The notes beneath the pieces are model-generated. The model saw nothing but the letters and a program-made list of their open reading frames with translations. It made no database searches and was not told where the DNA came from. The position numbers and the translations under genes are program-made. Below are positions 1-6,628 of a stretch of 48,134 nt of DNA, one piece after another. Within the stretch, counting starts at the first letter, position 1. Every line of letters starts with the position of its first letter. The stretch comes from a virus. The DNA is taken from positions 1-48,134 of the IMG/VR virus record IMGVR_UViG_3300032271_001005; one strand, written 5' to 3'.

Positions 1-61
1 CAACTACTCTATCACTGCTCTGCGTAAGGCTCCCGTAGCCCCACTGTCCCGCAAGGGCTAA
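1..61 (+). CDS. C-terminal end of a gene cut by the window edge
   Basis: Frame 2 is open from the window edge to a TAA at 59-61 and encodes a basic tail that ends in LSRKG. Its strand and position fit the last codons of a plus-strand gene upstream of the small operon. Only about 19 residues are visible, so no function can be given. It is followed by a strong stem-loop. Confidence 0.4.
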   Translation, partial: NYSITALRKAPVAPLSRKG

Positions 62-69
62 CACAGGCT

Positions 70-113
70 GGCAGGGGGATATGCGACCCAACCACGACTC
101 GCTTCCCCCTGCC
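70..113 (+). promoter_or_regulatory. 10-bp stem-loop before the small plus-strand operon
   Basis: GGCAGGGGGA at 70-79 pairs perfectly with TCCCCCTGCC at 104-113 around a 24-base loop. The following bases are only moderately T-rich (TTATCTATTTC). It lies between the end of the preceding gene and the AGGAGA ribosome site at 125-130, so it may be a weak terminator or a 5' leader structure. Any start codon inside it, such as the ATG at 81, is unlikely to be used. Confidence 0.5.
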
Positions 114-131
114 TTATCTATTTCAGGAGAC

Positions 132-437
132 ATGATGAAGACGAAGATAACTGATCAAGATATCGCTTTCATGAATCAAGGCTATGAGCGAGTTGGCACC
201 AAGTGGATCATCATCAAGAATGTAGAAACAAACAAACATCATTTATACATGAAGCATTCTAACTATGGCATGACATACTGTGGGCGGGATATTAACAATC
301 CTAAGTTTCAGACTGTGCATTGGAATGCATCATTCTCTGATACTCTCTATGCCTCCCGCGATACTTGGAGATCATGCCTGACATGTGTTAATCAATTCAG
401 GATTCAGACAGATCTAAAAGAGATGAGGGCATGGTAA
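132..437 (+). CDS. Small hypothetical protein, 101 aa, first gene of plus-strand operon
   Basis: Family not recognised. The start is placed at ATG 132 (or 135) because an AGGAGA site lies just upstream at 125-130; the ATG at 81 sits in a stem-loop. The C-terminal half has two isolated cysteines and a CLTC pair (SCLTCVNQF), so metal binding is possible. The TAA stop shares its last A with the ATG of the next gene (437), indicating translational coupling. Function is unknown. Confidence 0.7.
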   Translation: MMKTKITDQDIAFMNQGYERVGTKWIIIKNVETNKHHLYMKHSNYGMTYCGRDINNPKFQTVHWNASFSDTLYASRDTWRSCLTCVNQFRIQTDLKEMRAW

Positions 438-568
438 TGCTAACTATCAGAGTAAAAGATTTCTACTCCATCGAATATCCCGCCTTTATCTTGTGTGATA
501 CCTGTGATGAATGGGAATGTATTCTTTGCCGCGTCGAAACATGTGAGGGGTGTTTACCTAATGGATGA
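437..568 (+). CDS. Tiny Cys-rich protein, 43 aa
   Basis: The ATG overlaps the previous TAA, with a GAGGG site about 8 bases upstream. In 43 residues it has six cysteines in CDTC, CILC and CEGC arrangements, which looks like a small zinc-binding fold. It overlaps the next gene by 8 bases. Function is unknown; the coupled position and Cys spacing argue that it is real. Confidence 0.6.
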   Translation: MLTIRVKDFYSIEYPAFILCDTCDEWECILCRVETCEGCLPNG

Positions 569-668
569 AATTACAATTACACTCAGGGCGCGTGAAGGCG
601 TAGACCTTGAAGATGCATACTATGAGTTAGAGCGAAACCTTCGGCATCTAGGTTTGGAGGAAGTGTGA
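561..668 (+). CDS. Tiny hypothetical protein, 35 aa
   Basis: The ATG lies within the end of the previous gene and the TGA stop overlaps the GTG start of the next gene. The product is acidic and apparently helical (AREGVDLEDAYYELERNLR). No family is recognised. The evidence is its exact overlapping tiling between two open frames. Confidence 0.5.
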   Translation: MDEITITLRAREGVDLEDAYYELERNLRHLGLEEV

Positions 669-874
669 GCGACTATGAAGTATGGACGTATGACGTTGAG
701 ATTCTAAACGATCTTACCGGACAGTACATGACATTTACATATGAATATGATCTGGGTGAGGCAGGTTCCGAGGGAATTACACCAGATGACTTAGAAATTA
801 ATGGTGAAATAATTAGAGAAATTGAAGATTGGATTCGTATCATTCCTAGATTTGTGAGGTCATCGCATGAATAA
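665..874 (+). CDS. Small acidic hypothetical protein, 69 aa, GTG start
   Basis: It starts with GTG at 665, overlapping the previous TGA, with GGAGGAA just upstream. The protein is acidic and Tyr/Glu-rich, without obvious motifs or membrane segments. Its TAA overlaps the next ATG by 8 bases. Function is unknown. Confidence 0.65.
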   Translation: MSDYEVWTYDVEILNDLTGQYMTFTYEYDLGEAGSEGITPDDLEINGEIIREIEDWIRIIPRFVRSSHE

Positions 875-1214
875 TTTAAATAATCCAATACCGTTGAATG
901 ACCGTGCATACCTGCGCTCCCTTGGCTATGATGTCGGGGAGCGCGGTCGTTTCTCCACAGAGATGAAAGATGAATTAGCAAAACGTGACTACAAGCCAAG
1001 CGTACAAGAAATATTTAAACCAGAAGTCACACCGCAACGTGAAGGCCGTCAACTATATGGATATGACAAACAAGGAAACAAGATCGGATTTGTGATCTGC
1101 CACCGCTGCGCACAACACATGGTCTGGTGCCGGTGTAGTCAGGGAGTCCATGCACCACAATATATATATTCCTCCAAAGATCCCCTTGTGTTCATCCCTC
1201 CCGTCGCGGTATAA
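867..1214 (+). CDS. Protein with Lsr2-like segment and Cys cluster, 115 aa
   Basis: The N-terminal segment LRSLGYDVGERGRFSTEM resembles the C-terminal DNA-binding helix region of actinobacterial Lsr2 (pattern ENGYEVSERGRIP). A CHRC...CRC cluster near residues 79-91 may bind zinc, and the C-terminus is hydrophobic (PLVFIPPVAV). Lsr2 is a xenogeneic silencer of AT-rich DNA; only part of its DNA-binding half is suggested here, without the dimerisation half. A nucleoid or promoter role is inference. It overlaps the previous gene by 8 bases. Confidence 0.6.
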   Translation: MNNLNNPIPLNDRAYLRSLGYDVGERGRFSTEMKDELAKRDYKPSVQEIFKPEVTPQREGRQLYGYDKQGNKIGFVICHRCAQHMVWCRCSQGVHAPQYIYSSKDPLVFIPPVAV

Positions 1215-1245
1215 TGAAAGGCCAACAACTACAGAGAGGCACAAT

Positions 1246-1572
1246 ATGGCACAGACGCCTGAACAGAAGGCAGCCAAGTATCTGATTGATGCTTGCTCCG
1301 ATTCCCGATTCAACGAGGCGGCATTAGCAGAAGCCTTGCAACGTCAACCACTGGAGGTACAATCAAGATTCTGGAATGTAATCGTGTCATATGTTTATCA
1401 CATGTCGCATTGGTATGAGGTGGGACATATTCAGAAAGACACATTTGAGATTAGCCGGTTATCCAAGAAAATCAAAGACTATGTATTCTCAGATGAATAC
1501 AAGTATATCGTGTATGAGAAATATGGTGATCATGATCCGCGTGCGGATTTGACACTATTCGATTTATTATAA
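1246..1572 (+). CDS. Hypothetical helical protein, 108 aa, last gene of operon
   Basis: The start at ATG 1246 is chosen for the AGAGAGG site just upstream; a longer frame from 1150 would overlap the previous gene heavily. The product is predicted mainly helical and soluble, with no recognised family. It ends the plus-strand operon and is followed at 1645 by a strong intrinsic terminator. Confidence 0.75.
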   Translation: MAQTPEQKAAKYLIDACSDSRFNEAALAEALQRQPLEVQSRFWNVIVSYVYHMSHWYEVGHIQKDTFEISRLSKKIKDYVFSDEYKYIVYEKYGDHDPRADLTLFDLL

Positions 1573-1644
1573 TATAATATTGTTGCAGTTAGGCTATCAG
1601 ACAATTCTGTCAAGTCTTATAAACAATTTGAACTGCATTATTCA

Positions 1645-1676
1645 GGGCGGGTCTTCGGACCCGCCCTTTCTTTTTT
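1645..1676 (+). terminator. Strong intrinsic terminator with UUCG loop
   Basis: GGGCGGGTC (1645-1653), loop TTCG, GACCCGCCC (1658-1666), then TTTCTTTTTT. A 9-bp GC-rich stem closed by a stable UUCG tetraloop and followed by a T-tract is a textbook rho-independent terminator for the plus-strand operon. Confidence 0.93.
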
Positions 1677-1680
1677 ATCA

Positions 1681-1718
1681 AAGATCTTGACATGCGCCCG
1701 CTGCGCGGGCAAGATCTT
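1681..1718. repeat. GC hairpin flanked by two AAGATCTT palindromes
   Basis: AAGATCTT occurs at 1681-1688 and again at 1711-1718; each copy is its own reverse complement. Between them GCCCGC (1696-1701) and GCGGGC (1705-1710) form a hairpin with a 3-base loop. The symmetry suggests a protein-binding or structural site just after the terminator, but its function is unknown. Confidence 0.6.
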
Positions 1719-1985
1719 AACCGCAAAATAAAATTTTGTCAATACCTTTACGAACAAACCTAAAAATTCACCACGATTTTACATTTTATATAAAATTATT
1801 TTATGAGACATTTTATGGGCGGGCGGGATTTATATTATCTTGAAACAAAGGAGGTCTATCCTATATATATACTATATATACTAATAACCTTTACGAATTC
1901 CCCCGTTTTTCACCCGGTTTTATATAAAATTATGTATTTTTACTATAAAAACTGTACTTTTTAGCATAAAATGTCCTATTTTAGA

Positions 1986-2019
1986 CAAAAAATAAGAAGG
2001 ATGGCTAATAAAACCATCC
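1986..2019 (-). terminator. Intrinsic terminator of the minus-strand operon
   Basis: GGATGG (1999-2004) and CCATCC (2014-2019) form a stem with a 9-base loop. Read on the minus strand it is followed by TTCTTATTTTTTG. It faces the leftward genes that end at 2291 and probably ends their transcript. Confidence 0.75.
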
Positions 2020-2290
2020 CTCTTACTGTGAAATACGCCATATACAAAAGAATTGACAGCATTCAAAATATGTGCATAATTACATAAAATCTATCAAAAG
2101 TGTATACTGTCTGTATTTTTTACTTTTAGGAGTGTATTTTTCTCTCTTCTTTTGTGTGTAATACGTCTATTTTTTCTTTTGATAGTCTATTCCATATGTG
2201 TCTAATATCTTTCTTAGTCTATCTATTTCTAGTATAAGAGTGGATATTATTATATATATGGAAGGGGTGTCTATCTTTCTACCGTCCCGC

Positions 2291-2713
2291 TCATTTCTCA
2301 TCATCTTCGACTTCAAGAAGGTCTAGGATTTCTTCAATATCATCATGAAGATTCTTGACATCTTCCCTCACTTCCGCACTAATATCAGCACTTTCATGAA
2401 TCTTATGAGAATCTTTCTGTTGCTGTCGTGTTGAAGAATTAAGAATAAGCATAGACAATAGAATAGCCTCTAGGGATAACACCATAGTAAGTTCACCAAA
2501 GGGGAATGGATCTCTACCTATCCCCGCCGTCACAATCCACCATGTCCAAAACGCAACATGAAGGGCTATAGACAGAGGCTTTCCAAACCATTCCGAAGCC
2601 TTATCTGAAACTTTCTCAGCGGCCTCATTTATCTTACGGAATAGTTTTATATTTTTGATTTCTACCACCATTTTCGCCGTAAACGGCAGAATTGAGTGAC
2701 ACATACATGCCAC
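2291..2713 (-). CDS. DUF1003-like small membrane protein
   Basis: A 140-aa protein with two hydrophobic segments (about residues 46-66 and 74-93) joined by a DPFPFGELTMVLSLEAI stretch, followed by a charged RQQQKD tail and a coiled coil rich in Asp/Glu. The loop and second helix match the DUF1003 pattern (DPYPF, LSLEAI, RQ..KD); the low-affinity iron permease family looks superficially similar and is a weaker alternative. An AGGA site 9 bases before ATG 2713 supports this start, though ATG 2671 is possible. It is the last gene of the leftward operon. Function is unknown. Confidence 0.6.
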   Translation of the reverse strand: MACMCHSILPFTAKMVVEIKNIKLFRKINEAAEKVSDKASEWFGKPLSIALHVAFWTWWIVTAGIGRDPFPFGELTMVLSLEAILLSMLILNSSTRQQQKDSHKIHESADISAEVREDVKNLHDDIEEILDLLEVEDDEK

Positions 2714-2748
2714 CCAATCCTATTTTATCATGATAGATTATCTTATTA

Positions 2749-3228
2749 TTAAGCGATATAGCCGGGAACAACTATAGTAGGAATACCATTATCCTGCCAT
2801 AACTTAATCACACTAGGATTATCCTCTACAGCAAGAATAATAACATCACCATTACTCTTTATCTTATCTAAAGAATCCCGCTTTGTTTCAACATCCGGCC
2901 TTGAATCACCATCTTCACGAAGATAAATATCTTTAAAAGGAATATTATACTTATTAAGCCATTGAATAGTTAAATTACGATGTTTCTCATGACGGGCAGA
3001 AACAATAAAAATATCAAGACCGGCCTCCGAAAGATCTTTAGCAAGCCTAACAACCCAATCATTAGGTGGACATTTAGCAGCCTCAGCATGGTATGCATCA
3101 AGTTCGGGAGATGGTCCAAGTTTCTTGCCACGAATCATATAACTTATTTTACTAGTATCTACAAGTGTCCCGTCCATATCAAAAATGGCAGCAAGTTTAT
3201 ACTTTTTTAGATTTAATTTATTATTCAT
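2749..3228 (-). CDS. HAD phosphatase resembling the 3'-phosphatase domain of polynucleotide kinase
   Basis: The 159-aa protein has HAD motif I (IFDMDGTLVDT), motif II (IFIVSAR), a downstream lysine region (ETKRDSLDKI) and motif III/IV acid residues (LAVEDNP). The REDGDSRPDVETK segment resembles the phosphatase domain of T4-type polynucleotide kinase, but no kinase P-loop is present. A role in repairing 3'-phosphate ends of DNA or RNA is plausible but inferred; a nucleotidase is the alternative. It overlaps the upstream gene by 8 bases. Confidence 0.75.
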   Translation of the reverse strand: MNNKLNLKKYKLAAIFDMDGTLVDTSKISYMIRGKKLGPSPELDAYHAEAAKCPPNDWVVRLAKDLSEAGLDIFIVSARHEKHRNLTIQWLNKYNIPFKDIYLREDGDSRPDVETKRDSLDKIKSNGDVIILAVEDNPSVIKLWQDNGIPTIVVPGYIA

Positions 3229-3427
3229 AATTCTCTTCCGTATTTTTACTTAAGATATAAAGAGACAAAATATTACATGGGTAATGTATGCACGCCTTAT
3301 ATTCTCTAGTGTCTCCATCGTCCTTATGGTGCCTCCAATGATAATCCCACATGAGCGTATCGAAGGCTAAATATAAATTTTTAATATGTGAAAGTAATTG
3401 ATCTACTGTGGGTTCTGAAGAAGCCAT
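3221..3427 (-). CDS. Small hypothetical protein, 68 aa
   Basis: Soluble, rich in Tyr, Trp and His, with no recognised family. It overlaps the gene on each side (8 and 25 bases), the usual pattern of this operon. Its N-terminus resembles a helix (TVDQLLSHIKNLYLAFDTLM). Function is unknown. Confidence 0.6.
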   Translation of the reverse strand: MASSEPTVDQLLSHIKNLYLAFDTLMWDYHWRHHKDDGDTREYKACIHYPCNILSLYILSKNTEENYE

Positions 3428-3642
3428 TGTGAAGCCGCCAAAGCCTTCTTATTAACTAATTCATTAAAATAAAACATGTAACGATTAATGCATAAAGAAG
3501 CAATATTTACACACATATTAGTCCAATCTTCCATATCTTCATCAACAATATCATTATCTATCGCCATGTCAGAAAGAAGGTCGCGGGAAACATTAGTCAC
3601 AATTTCTTCCAATTCTTCAATACTCAGTGGTACTTCAGCCAT
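3403..3642 (-). CDS. Small acidic hypothetical protein, 79 aa
   Basis: ATG 3642 is preceded by GGAGATGAA, a good ribosome site. The product is acidic and helical (SIEELEEIVTNVSRDLLSD) with three cysteines in the middle. No family is recognised. Confidence 0.65.
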   Translation of the reverse strand: MAEVPLSIEELEEIVTNVSRDLLSDMAIDNDIVDEDMEDWTNMCVNIASLCINRYMFYFNELVNKKALAASQWLLQNPQ

Positions 3643-3668
3643 TTCATCTCCAATATTTGCTAATGCAA

Positions 3669-3947
3669 TTATTCTTCATCATCAATATCTAATTGTTTTT
3701 TTAATTCAATATTTTCTTCTAGTGTTTGAAAATATTTTTCACGCCATTTATCAGACTGTTTTTCCAAAACCTGATAATCCAACCTAAGAGAAAGTAATTC
3801 AGCACGTTGCTCAGAACGTATTTGAGATGCATAATCTAAACTCATTTTCTTTTTAGAAACTCTAACATCGAATATTTTTGTACCAAGGCTTCCAATTATG
3901 GCAGAAGCAAGACCAACAAAAAGAGTAGCACTACCATTATCTAACAT
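3669..3947 (-). CDS. Membrane-anchored coiled-coil protein, 92 aa
   Basis: One N-terminal hydrophobic segment (about residues 7-27, ATLFVGLASAIIGSLG) is followed by a long charged helix with heptad character to the acidic C-terminus. This resembles small phage membrane proteins such as holin-like or spanin-like accessory factors, but there is no diagnostic motif. Its ATG overlaps the end of the upstream gene. Confidence 0.65.
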   Translation of the reverse strand: MLDNGSATLFVGLASAIIGSLGTKIFDVRVSKKKMSLDYASQIRSEQRAELLSLRLDYQVLEKQSDKWREKYFQTLEENIELKKQLDIDDEE

Positions 3948-4180
3948 TATGAAAGCAACTCTTCTGCGGTAATAATTTTACCCAAGTATTTTCTCTTAGT
4001 AATATATTCTTTAATTGATTCAGGACCGTTCTGACGACCGCCTAAAACAACTGTCCATCTAGGTTCATAATCAAAATCAATACACGATTGACACATAATT
4101 ATAGTAATACCATTAATTATATTAGAACCCCTTGGATGCAAGGAATTCTTTTGTTTCCCGCAGGAAGCACAATCCATCAT
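3947..4180 (-). CDS. Small zinc-ribbon protein, 77 aa
   Basis: CASC near the N-terminus and CQSC about 25 residues later form a four-cysteine knuckle pair, followed by a basic region. This is a typical zinc-ribbon layout, which suggests nucleic-acid or protein binding. No specific family is recognised. It overlaps the flanking genes by 1 to 4 bases. Confidence 0.65.
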   Translation of the reverse strand: MMDCASCGKQKNSLHPRGSNIINGITIIMCQSCIDFDYEPRWTVVLGGRQNGPESIKEYITKRKYLGKIITAEELLS

Positions 4181-4470
4181 ACTCCGCCACCTCTTGGTAA
4201 ATATTTTTCACCATTTAATTCACAAGGAACATTATAAGACCTGATTACATCTCTAACAAGAATCAAATAGCCCATAATTGCCTCACGCTGATTATCATTA
4301 TACTCAAGTATATTCTCTTCGTAAACAGTAACAGCCAAAAAATTAGGTAGACCTTTAATGTCCATCACCAGACCCTTGACGGGCTTTTTAATTTTTCTGA
4401 TAGCCCTAGCCATATCCATATTATAAACAATCCTGCCGGTCTGTCTAGGGCTGTACGATTGATCTTCCAT
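4177..4470 (-). CDS. Hypothetical protein, 97 aa
   Basis: Basic N-terminus (ARAIRKIKKPVKG), then a segment that alternates hydrophobic and polar residues like beta strands, then a helix. No recognised domain. It overlaps the WhiB gene by 26 bases and probably shares its transcript. Confidence 0.6.
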   Translation of the reverse strand: MEDQSYSPRQTGRIVYNMDMARAIRKIKKPVKGLVMDIKGLPNFLAVTVYEENILEYNDNQREAIMGYLILVRDVIRSYNVPCELNGEKYLPRGGGV

Positions 4471-4813
4471 GCTTTTTCTTCAACGCCTTCCAAATTTCTG
4501 GTGTTTTATGTTCATTCATATCTTTATCTATACGTCCAAGATTAAGATATATCCCACCCCAAACACCAACTTGCTTTTTATCTATACCCTCTTGCAAACA
4601 ATGTGATATTACTGGACATCCCAAACATATCTCATCAACTTGCTTAGCGTGAATTCTGTTAGGATCTTCTTTCTTATCCTCATACTTATCATAAAACCAA
4701 TTAATATCCATATTTTTACATGCGGCTAAATGATACCATTGAACGCGATCCTCTTCTAAACCTAATTCATTAAGTAGATTAGACATATTTTGAAAGAACT
4801 CTCCACATTCCAT
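4445..4813 (-). CDS. WhiB-family iron-sulfur transcriptional regulator
   Basis: 122 aa with the WhiB cysteine set C32, C63, C66 and C72 (CLGC..C spacing) and the GVWGG turn at 83-87. These residues bind a [4Fe-4S] cluster, and WhiB proteins act by contacting the primary sigma factor. The family is restricted to Actinobacteria and their phages, so this gene is the best host marker in the window. It lies in a leftward operon starting at 5003, with a promoter-like sequence at 5038-5067. It might redirect host transcription or sense redox state; which one is inference. Confidence 0.9.
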   Translation of the reverse strand: MECGEFFQNMSNLLNELGLEEDRVQWYHLAACKNMDINWFYDKYEDKKEDPNRIHAKQVDEICLGCPVISHCLQEGIDKKQVGVWGGIYLNLGRIDKDMNEHKTPEIWKALKKKHGRSIVQP

Positions 4814-5003
4814 TATCAGAACATGGAATGGTCACATAGAATCCCCATGTGTTATTACGAAACATCCCATTTTTTTGGGTATAGCCATTAGGATTGGGAG
4901 TCCACTTGATAATGTCCCACCCATTCCAATAAAAACCCTTAGACTTATTGCTGACAACAAAGTCGTGAGCCTGATCATAGTTTAGTTCTGTATATGTAGA
5001 CAA
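4779..5003 (-). CDS. Small hypothetical protein, 74 aa, TTG start
   Basis: Starts with TTG at 5003, preceded by AAAGGAAA. The protein is rich in Trp, Asn and Gly and probably a small beta-sheet fold. No family recognised. It is the first gene after the 532-base structured gap and overlaps WhiB by 35 bases, so it likely leads the whiB transcript. Confidence 0.65.
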   Translation of the reverse strand: MSTYTELNYDQAHDFVVSNKSKGFYWNGWDIIKWTPNPNGYTQKNGMFRNNTWGFYVTIPCSDNGMWRVLSKYV

Positions 5004-5037
5004 AATATTTCCTTTAGTTGTAGTTACAATTACTATA

Positions 5038-5067
5038 AGTGTACCAATTATGTACGGTTTATGTCAA
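5038..5067 (-). promoter_or_regulatory. Likely sigma70-type promoter for the whiB operon
   Basis: On the minus strand a perfect TTGACA (5062-5067) is followed 18 bases later by TACACT (5038-5043). The start point would be near 5030, about 30 bases before the TTG start at 5003. A GTAC...GTAC palindrome overlaps the spacer and -10 box and could be an operator. Confidence 0.5.
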
Positions 5068-5079
5068 TATTTTTTGAGT

Positions 5080-5351
5080 TATTCCTGTTTAGCACCCTTA
5101 AACAGGAATAGCGAGGTAGTTATTCCTGTTTAGCATTTCGTAAACTATCCTGCAAATAGGAGATTTTACGAAACTAATGTACTTTTCGCCAGACAATTAA
5201 TGTACTTTTCGCCAAACAATTAGACTACTACAATAGTGTTAAAAACAGAACAATCCGCTATTATGCTAGATTGTTCTAATTCTTACACAAGCCGCTTTCA
5301 TATGTAACTTTAATGAATAACCTTACATATGGAAAATTTTATTCCTGTTTA
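5080..5351. repeat. Dispersed 12-base repeat TATTCCTGTTTA
   Basis: Direct copies at 5080-5091, 5121-5132 and 5340-5351, and one inverted copy at 5099-5110. The first and the inverted copy form a perfect hairpin with a 7-base loop. The spacing is irregular, as for protein-binding sites or RNA structural units. Confidence 0.75.
5175..5220. repeat. Perfectly abutting tandem 23-base repeat
   Basis: Units 5175-5197 and 5198-5220 (TAATGTACTTTTCGCC...) are identical except for one G/A difference. Abutting iterons of this size are typical of replication-initiator, partition or repressor binding sites. The binding protein is not identifiable here. Confidence 0.8.
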
Positions 5352-5535
5352 ATAATGCGGATAGCCGTTATTATGAGTTATCTCTTAAATCATAATAAAG
5401 CGCAAGGGGGTATCCGATTGAATACCCCCTTGGCAACCAGTAGCCTAAGCATCTGGCGGTGCGAAAACCCAACCTTGACATAAGACAGAGGGAAGGGTCA
5501 AGCAGACAGGCGCACTCTAGAAAGCCTGACTGCAA

Positions 5536-5619
5536 TTATATTTTAGTAATACAATAGCCAATGTATAACATTAATACAATAATACCTATTGTCCATGCTA
5601 GACGTTCTGATTTTTTCAT
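5536..5619 (-). CDS. Tiny single-pass membrane protein, 27 aa
   Basis: Starts at ATG 5619, overlapping the TGA of the upstream gene (ATGA). After a basic start (MKKSER) nearly all of it is one hydrophobic helix (WTIGIIVLMLYIGYCI) ending in KI. The overlap and the inside-positive helix support a real micro-protein. Function is unknown. Confidence 0.55.
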   Translation of the reverse strand: MKKSERLAWTIGIIVLMLYIGYCITKI

Positions 5620-5828
5620 GCTGATGATTCCGATTTATTATTAATCCGATCCCGCTCATCAATAATCTCATAAGCAAACTCAGTTAGTTTATCTTCAAAC
5701 TTAGCAAAATGATGCCCACAGAACAATAGTTCTCCAGACATGCCTTTAACTAGGACGAATGCTTGTGCCCCGCATCTATCGCATCGGTCGGCTACTTTAA
5801 TTAGTGGCTCTGTCAAAGTTTCAGTCAT
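5616..5828 (-). CDS. DUF7455-like actinobacterial small protein
   Basis: 70 aa with DRCDRCGAQAFV near residues 14-25 and LLFCGHH near 35-41, matching the DUF7455 pattern common in Actinobacteria and their phages. The CxxC plus CxHH residues probably bind zinc. Biological role unknown. It overlaps both neighbours by 4 to 8 bases. Confidence 0.8.
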   Translation of the reverse strand: MTETLTEPLIKVADRCDRCGAQAFVLVKGMSGELLFCGHHFAKFEDKLTEFAYEIIDERDRINNKSESSA

Positions 5829-6003
5829 TCACAATCCAAATGGATTGGGGACGAACACGAAGCAATCGGTGTCCTTGAGCGGATAGAACAGTGAAACGGC
5901 CTTGTTGCATCCAATCAGAATGCGGGAAACGGGGGTGATCCTGATCAATAATCTCACATGGACCATGCTGACTGAGGATAGATCCTCGATATTCTAGATG
6001 CAT
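5821..6003 (-). CDS. Small hypothetical protein, 60 aa
   Basis: Preceded by AGGAGGATATT, a strong ribosome site. The sequence looks like a small beta-barrel with a basic C-terminus (RLLRVRPQSIWIVND). No family recognised. Confidence 0.65.
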   Translation of the reverse strand: MHLEYRGSILSQHGPCEIIDQDHPRFPHSDWMQQGRFTVLSAQGHRLLRVRPQSIWIVND

Positions 6004-6020
6004 AATATCCTCCTAATTAA

Positions 6021-6416
6021 TTATACTACGGGGTTGATTCCAAGTCGTTCATTACGAAGTTGTTCAAGAATCTGGCTAAGACCACTTACCACTTCCGGCT
6101 CACGATCAAATGATTCATTAACCTGATTCATATCAGGAACGGTGGGGTAAAAAAGTTTATATTTATCAGAAAGACGATCATTTAAATCTGAAATAGTCTT
6201 TTTATAAGAATCATTCAAATCTTCCAGATCACGAATTTCATCAAGATACTTATCAGTCAGATTCATCCATGATTCATTCTCATCCTCAAGTCTTTTAATA
6301 GTCATCTGACGTATATCACAAATCTCAATATAAGTACTGATAGTTTTAATAAGATTCTCAATGGATTCCGACTGAGACTTGATGATTCGCTGGGCATGTT
6401 CAAAATCGTTGCTCAT
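6021..6416 (-). CDS. Coiled-coil protein, 131 aa
   Basis: The start at 6416 is chosen because AAGGAGT lies 7-8 bases upstream; a longer frame from 6452 lacks a site. Most of the protein is a charged, heptad-rich helix (about residues 8-95), followed by a proline-containing tail. Coiled coils of this kind occur in phage scaffolds and host-takeover proteins, but nothing here fixes a role. Confidence 0.65.
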   Translation of the reverse strand: MSNDFEHAQRIIKSQSESIENLIKTISTYIEICDIRQMTIKRLEDENESWMNLTDKYLDEIRDLEDLNDSYKKTISDLNDRLSDKYKLFYPTVPDMNQVNESFDREPEVVSGLSQILEQLRNERLGINPVV

Positions 6417-6484
6417 GTTTACTCCTTGTGTTAAGGTTTCTGTGTTTGTCATATAAAAATATTAGCAGTGCGGCTAACTTAAAG

Positions 6485-6628
6485 TCAATCATTTTCAAGA
6501 ACTTTCTTAATACGTTCTGTTACCGATGAAACAATAGGCCATGCGATAGTACCAACTGCTTCCCACTCAAGAAGTTTCAAGGTTGCTAAAACCCTCTTAA
6601 TTTTTTCATCTGATTCAACTGACATCAT
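6485..6628 (-). CDS. Tiny hypothetical protein, 47 aa
   Basis: ATG 6628 overlaps the TGA of the upstream gene (ATGA). The product is amphipathic, with helix KIKRVLATLKLLEWE and helix SSVTERIKKVLEND. Supported mainly by coupling and by filling the gap between neighbours. Confidence 0.5.
   Translation of the reverse strand: MMSVESDEKIKRVLATLKLLEWEAVGTIAWPIVSSVTERIKKVLEND

Larger units (their letters stand above)
1573..2290. other. AT-rich convergent intergenic region
   Basis: No convincing gene was found in these 718 bases. The plus operon and the minus operon converge here, each with its own terminator. Other content: two copies of TTTTATATAAAATTAT (near 1785 and 1918, palindromic core), two copies of ACCTTTACGAA, a G-rich GGGCGGGCGGGA tract near 1818, and an AAGGAGGT sequence near 1849 with no start codon after it. 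Possible plus-strand promoter-like pairs are TTGAAA/TATATA (1840-1867) and TTGACA/CATAAT (2053-2080). The role beyond transcript termination is unknown. Confidence 0.6.
5078..5532 (+). ncRNA. Candidate large structured RNA or hairpin-rich origin-like locus
   Basis: The 5004-5535 gap has no convincing gene but holds a chain of hairpins: 5080-5091/5099-5110 (12 bp), 5136-5144/5165-5173 (9 bp), 5247-5255/5269-5277 (9 bp), 5299-5307/5323-5331 (9 bp), 5368-5375/5391-5398 (8 bp), 5403-5413/5422-5432 (11 bp), 5474-5479/5497-5502 (6 bp) and 5503-5511/5524-5532 (8 bp plus one A-A mismatch). Several extend by U-G pairs only if the plus strand is RNA (5079-5111 and 5298-5332). No known RNA family is recognised. 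A DNA function such as origin or partition site is the alternative. Confidence 0.4.

Noticed and set aside
81-437. Upstream ATG at 81 for the first plus-strand gene
   Set aside because: The codon lies in the loop of a 10-bp stem and has no ribosome site; ATG 132 with AGGAGA is better.
1848-1930. Short gene after the AAGGAGGT sequence
   Set aside because: No start codon lies at a suitable distance, and frames after it end within a few codons.
2291-2713. Low-affinity iron permease
   Set aside because: The DPFPF and LSLEAI pattern fits DUF1003 better; the iron link was tempting given other genes but is not supported.
5403-5535. Cobalamin, glutamine or SAM riboswitch
   Set aside because: Hairpins and AGAGGGAAGGG tempted a match, but the diagnostic conserved boxes were not found and no relevant gene is next to it in sense orientation.
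5004-5535. CRISPR array
   Set aside because: Repeats are two abutting 23-mers and dispersed 12-mers with no spacers of even size, and no Cas operon; the Cas4-like gene is a phage exonuclease.
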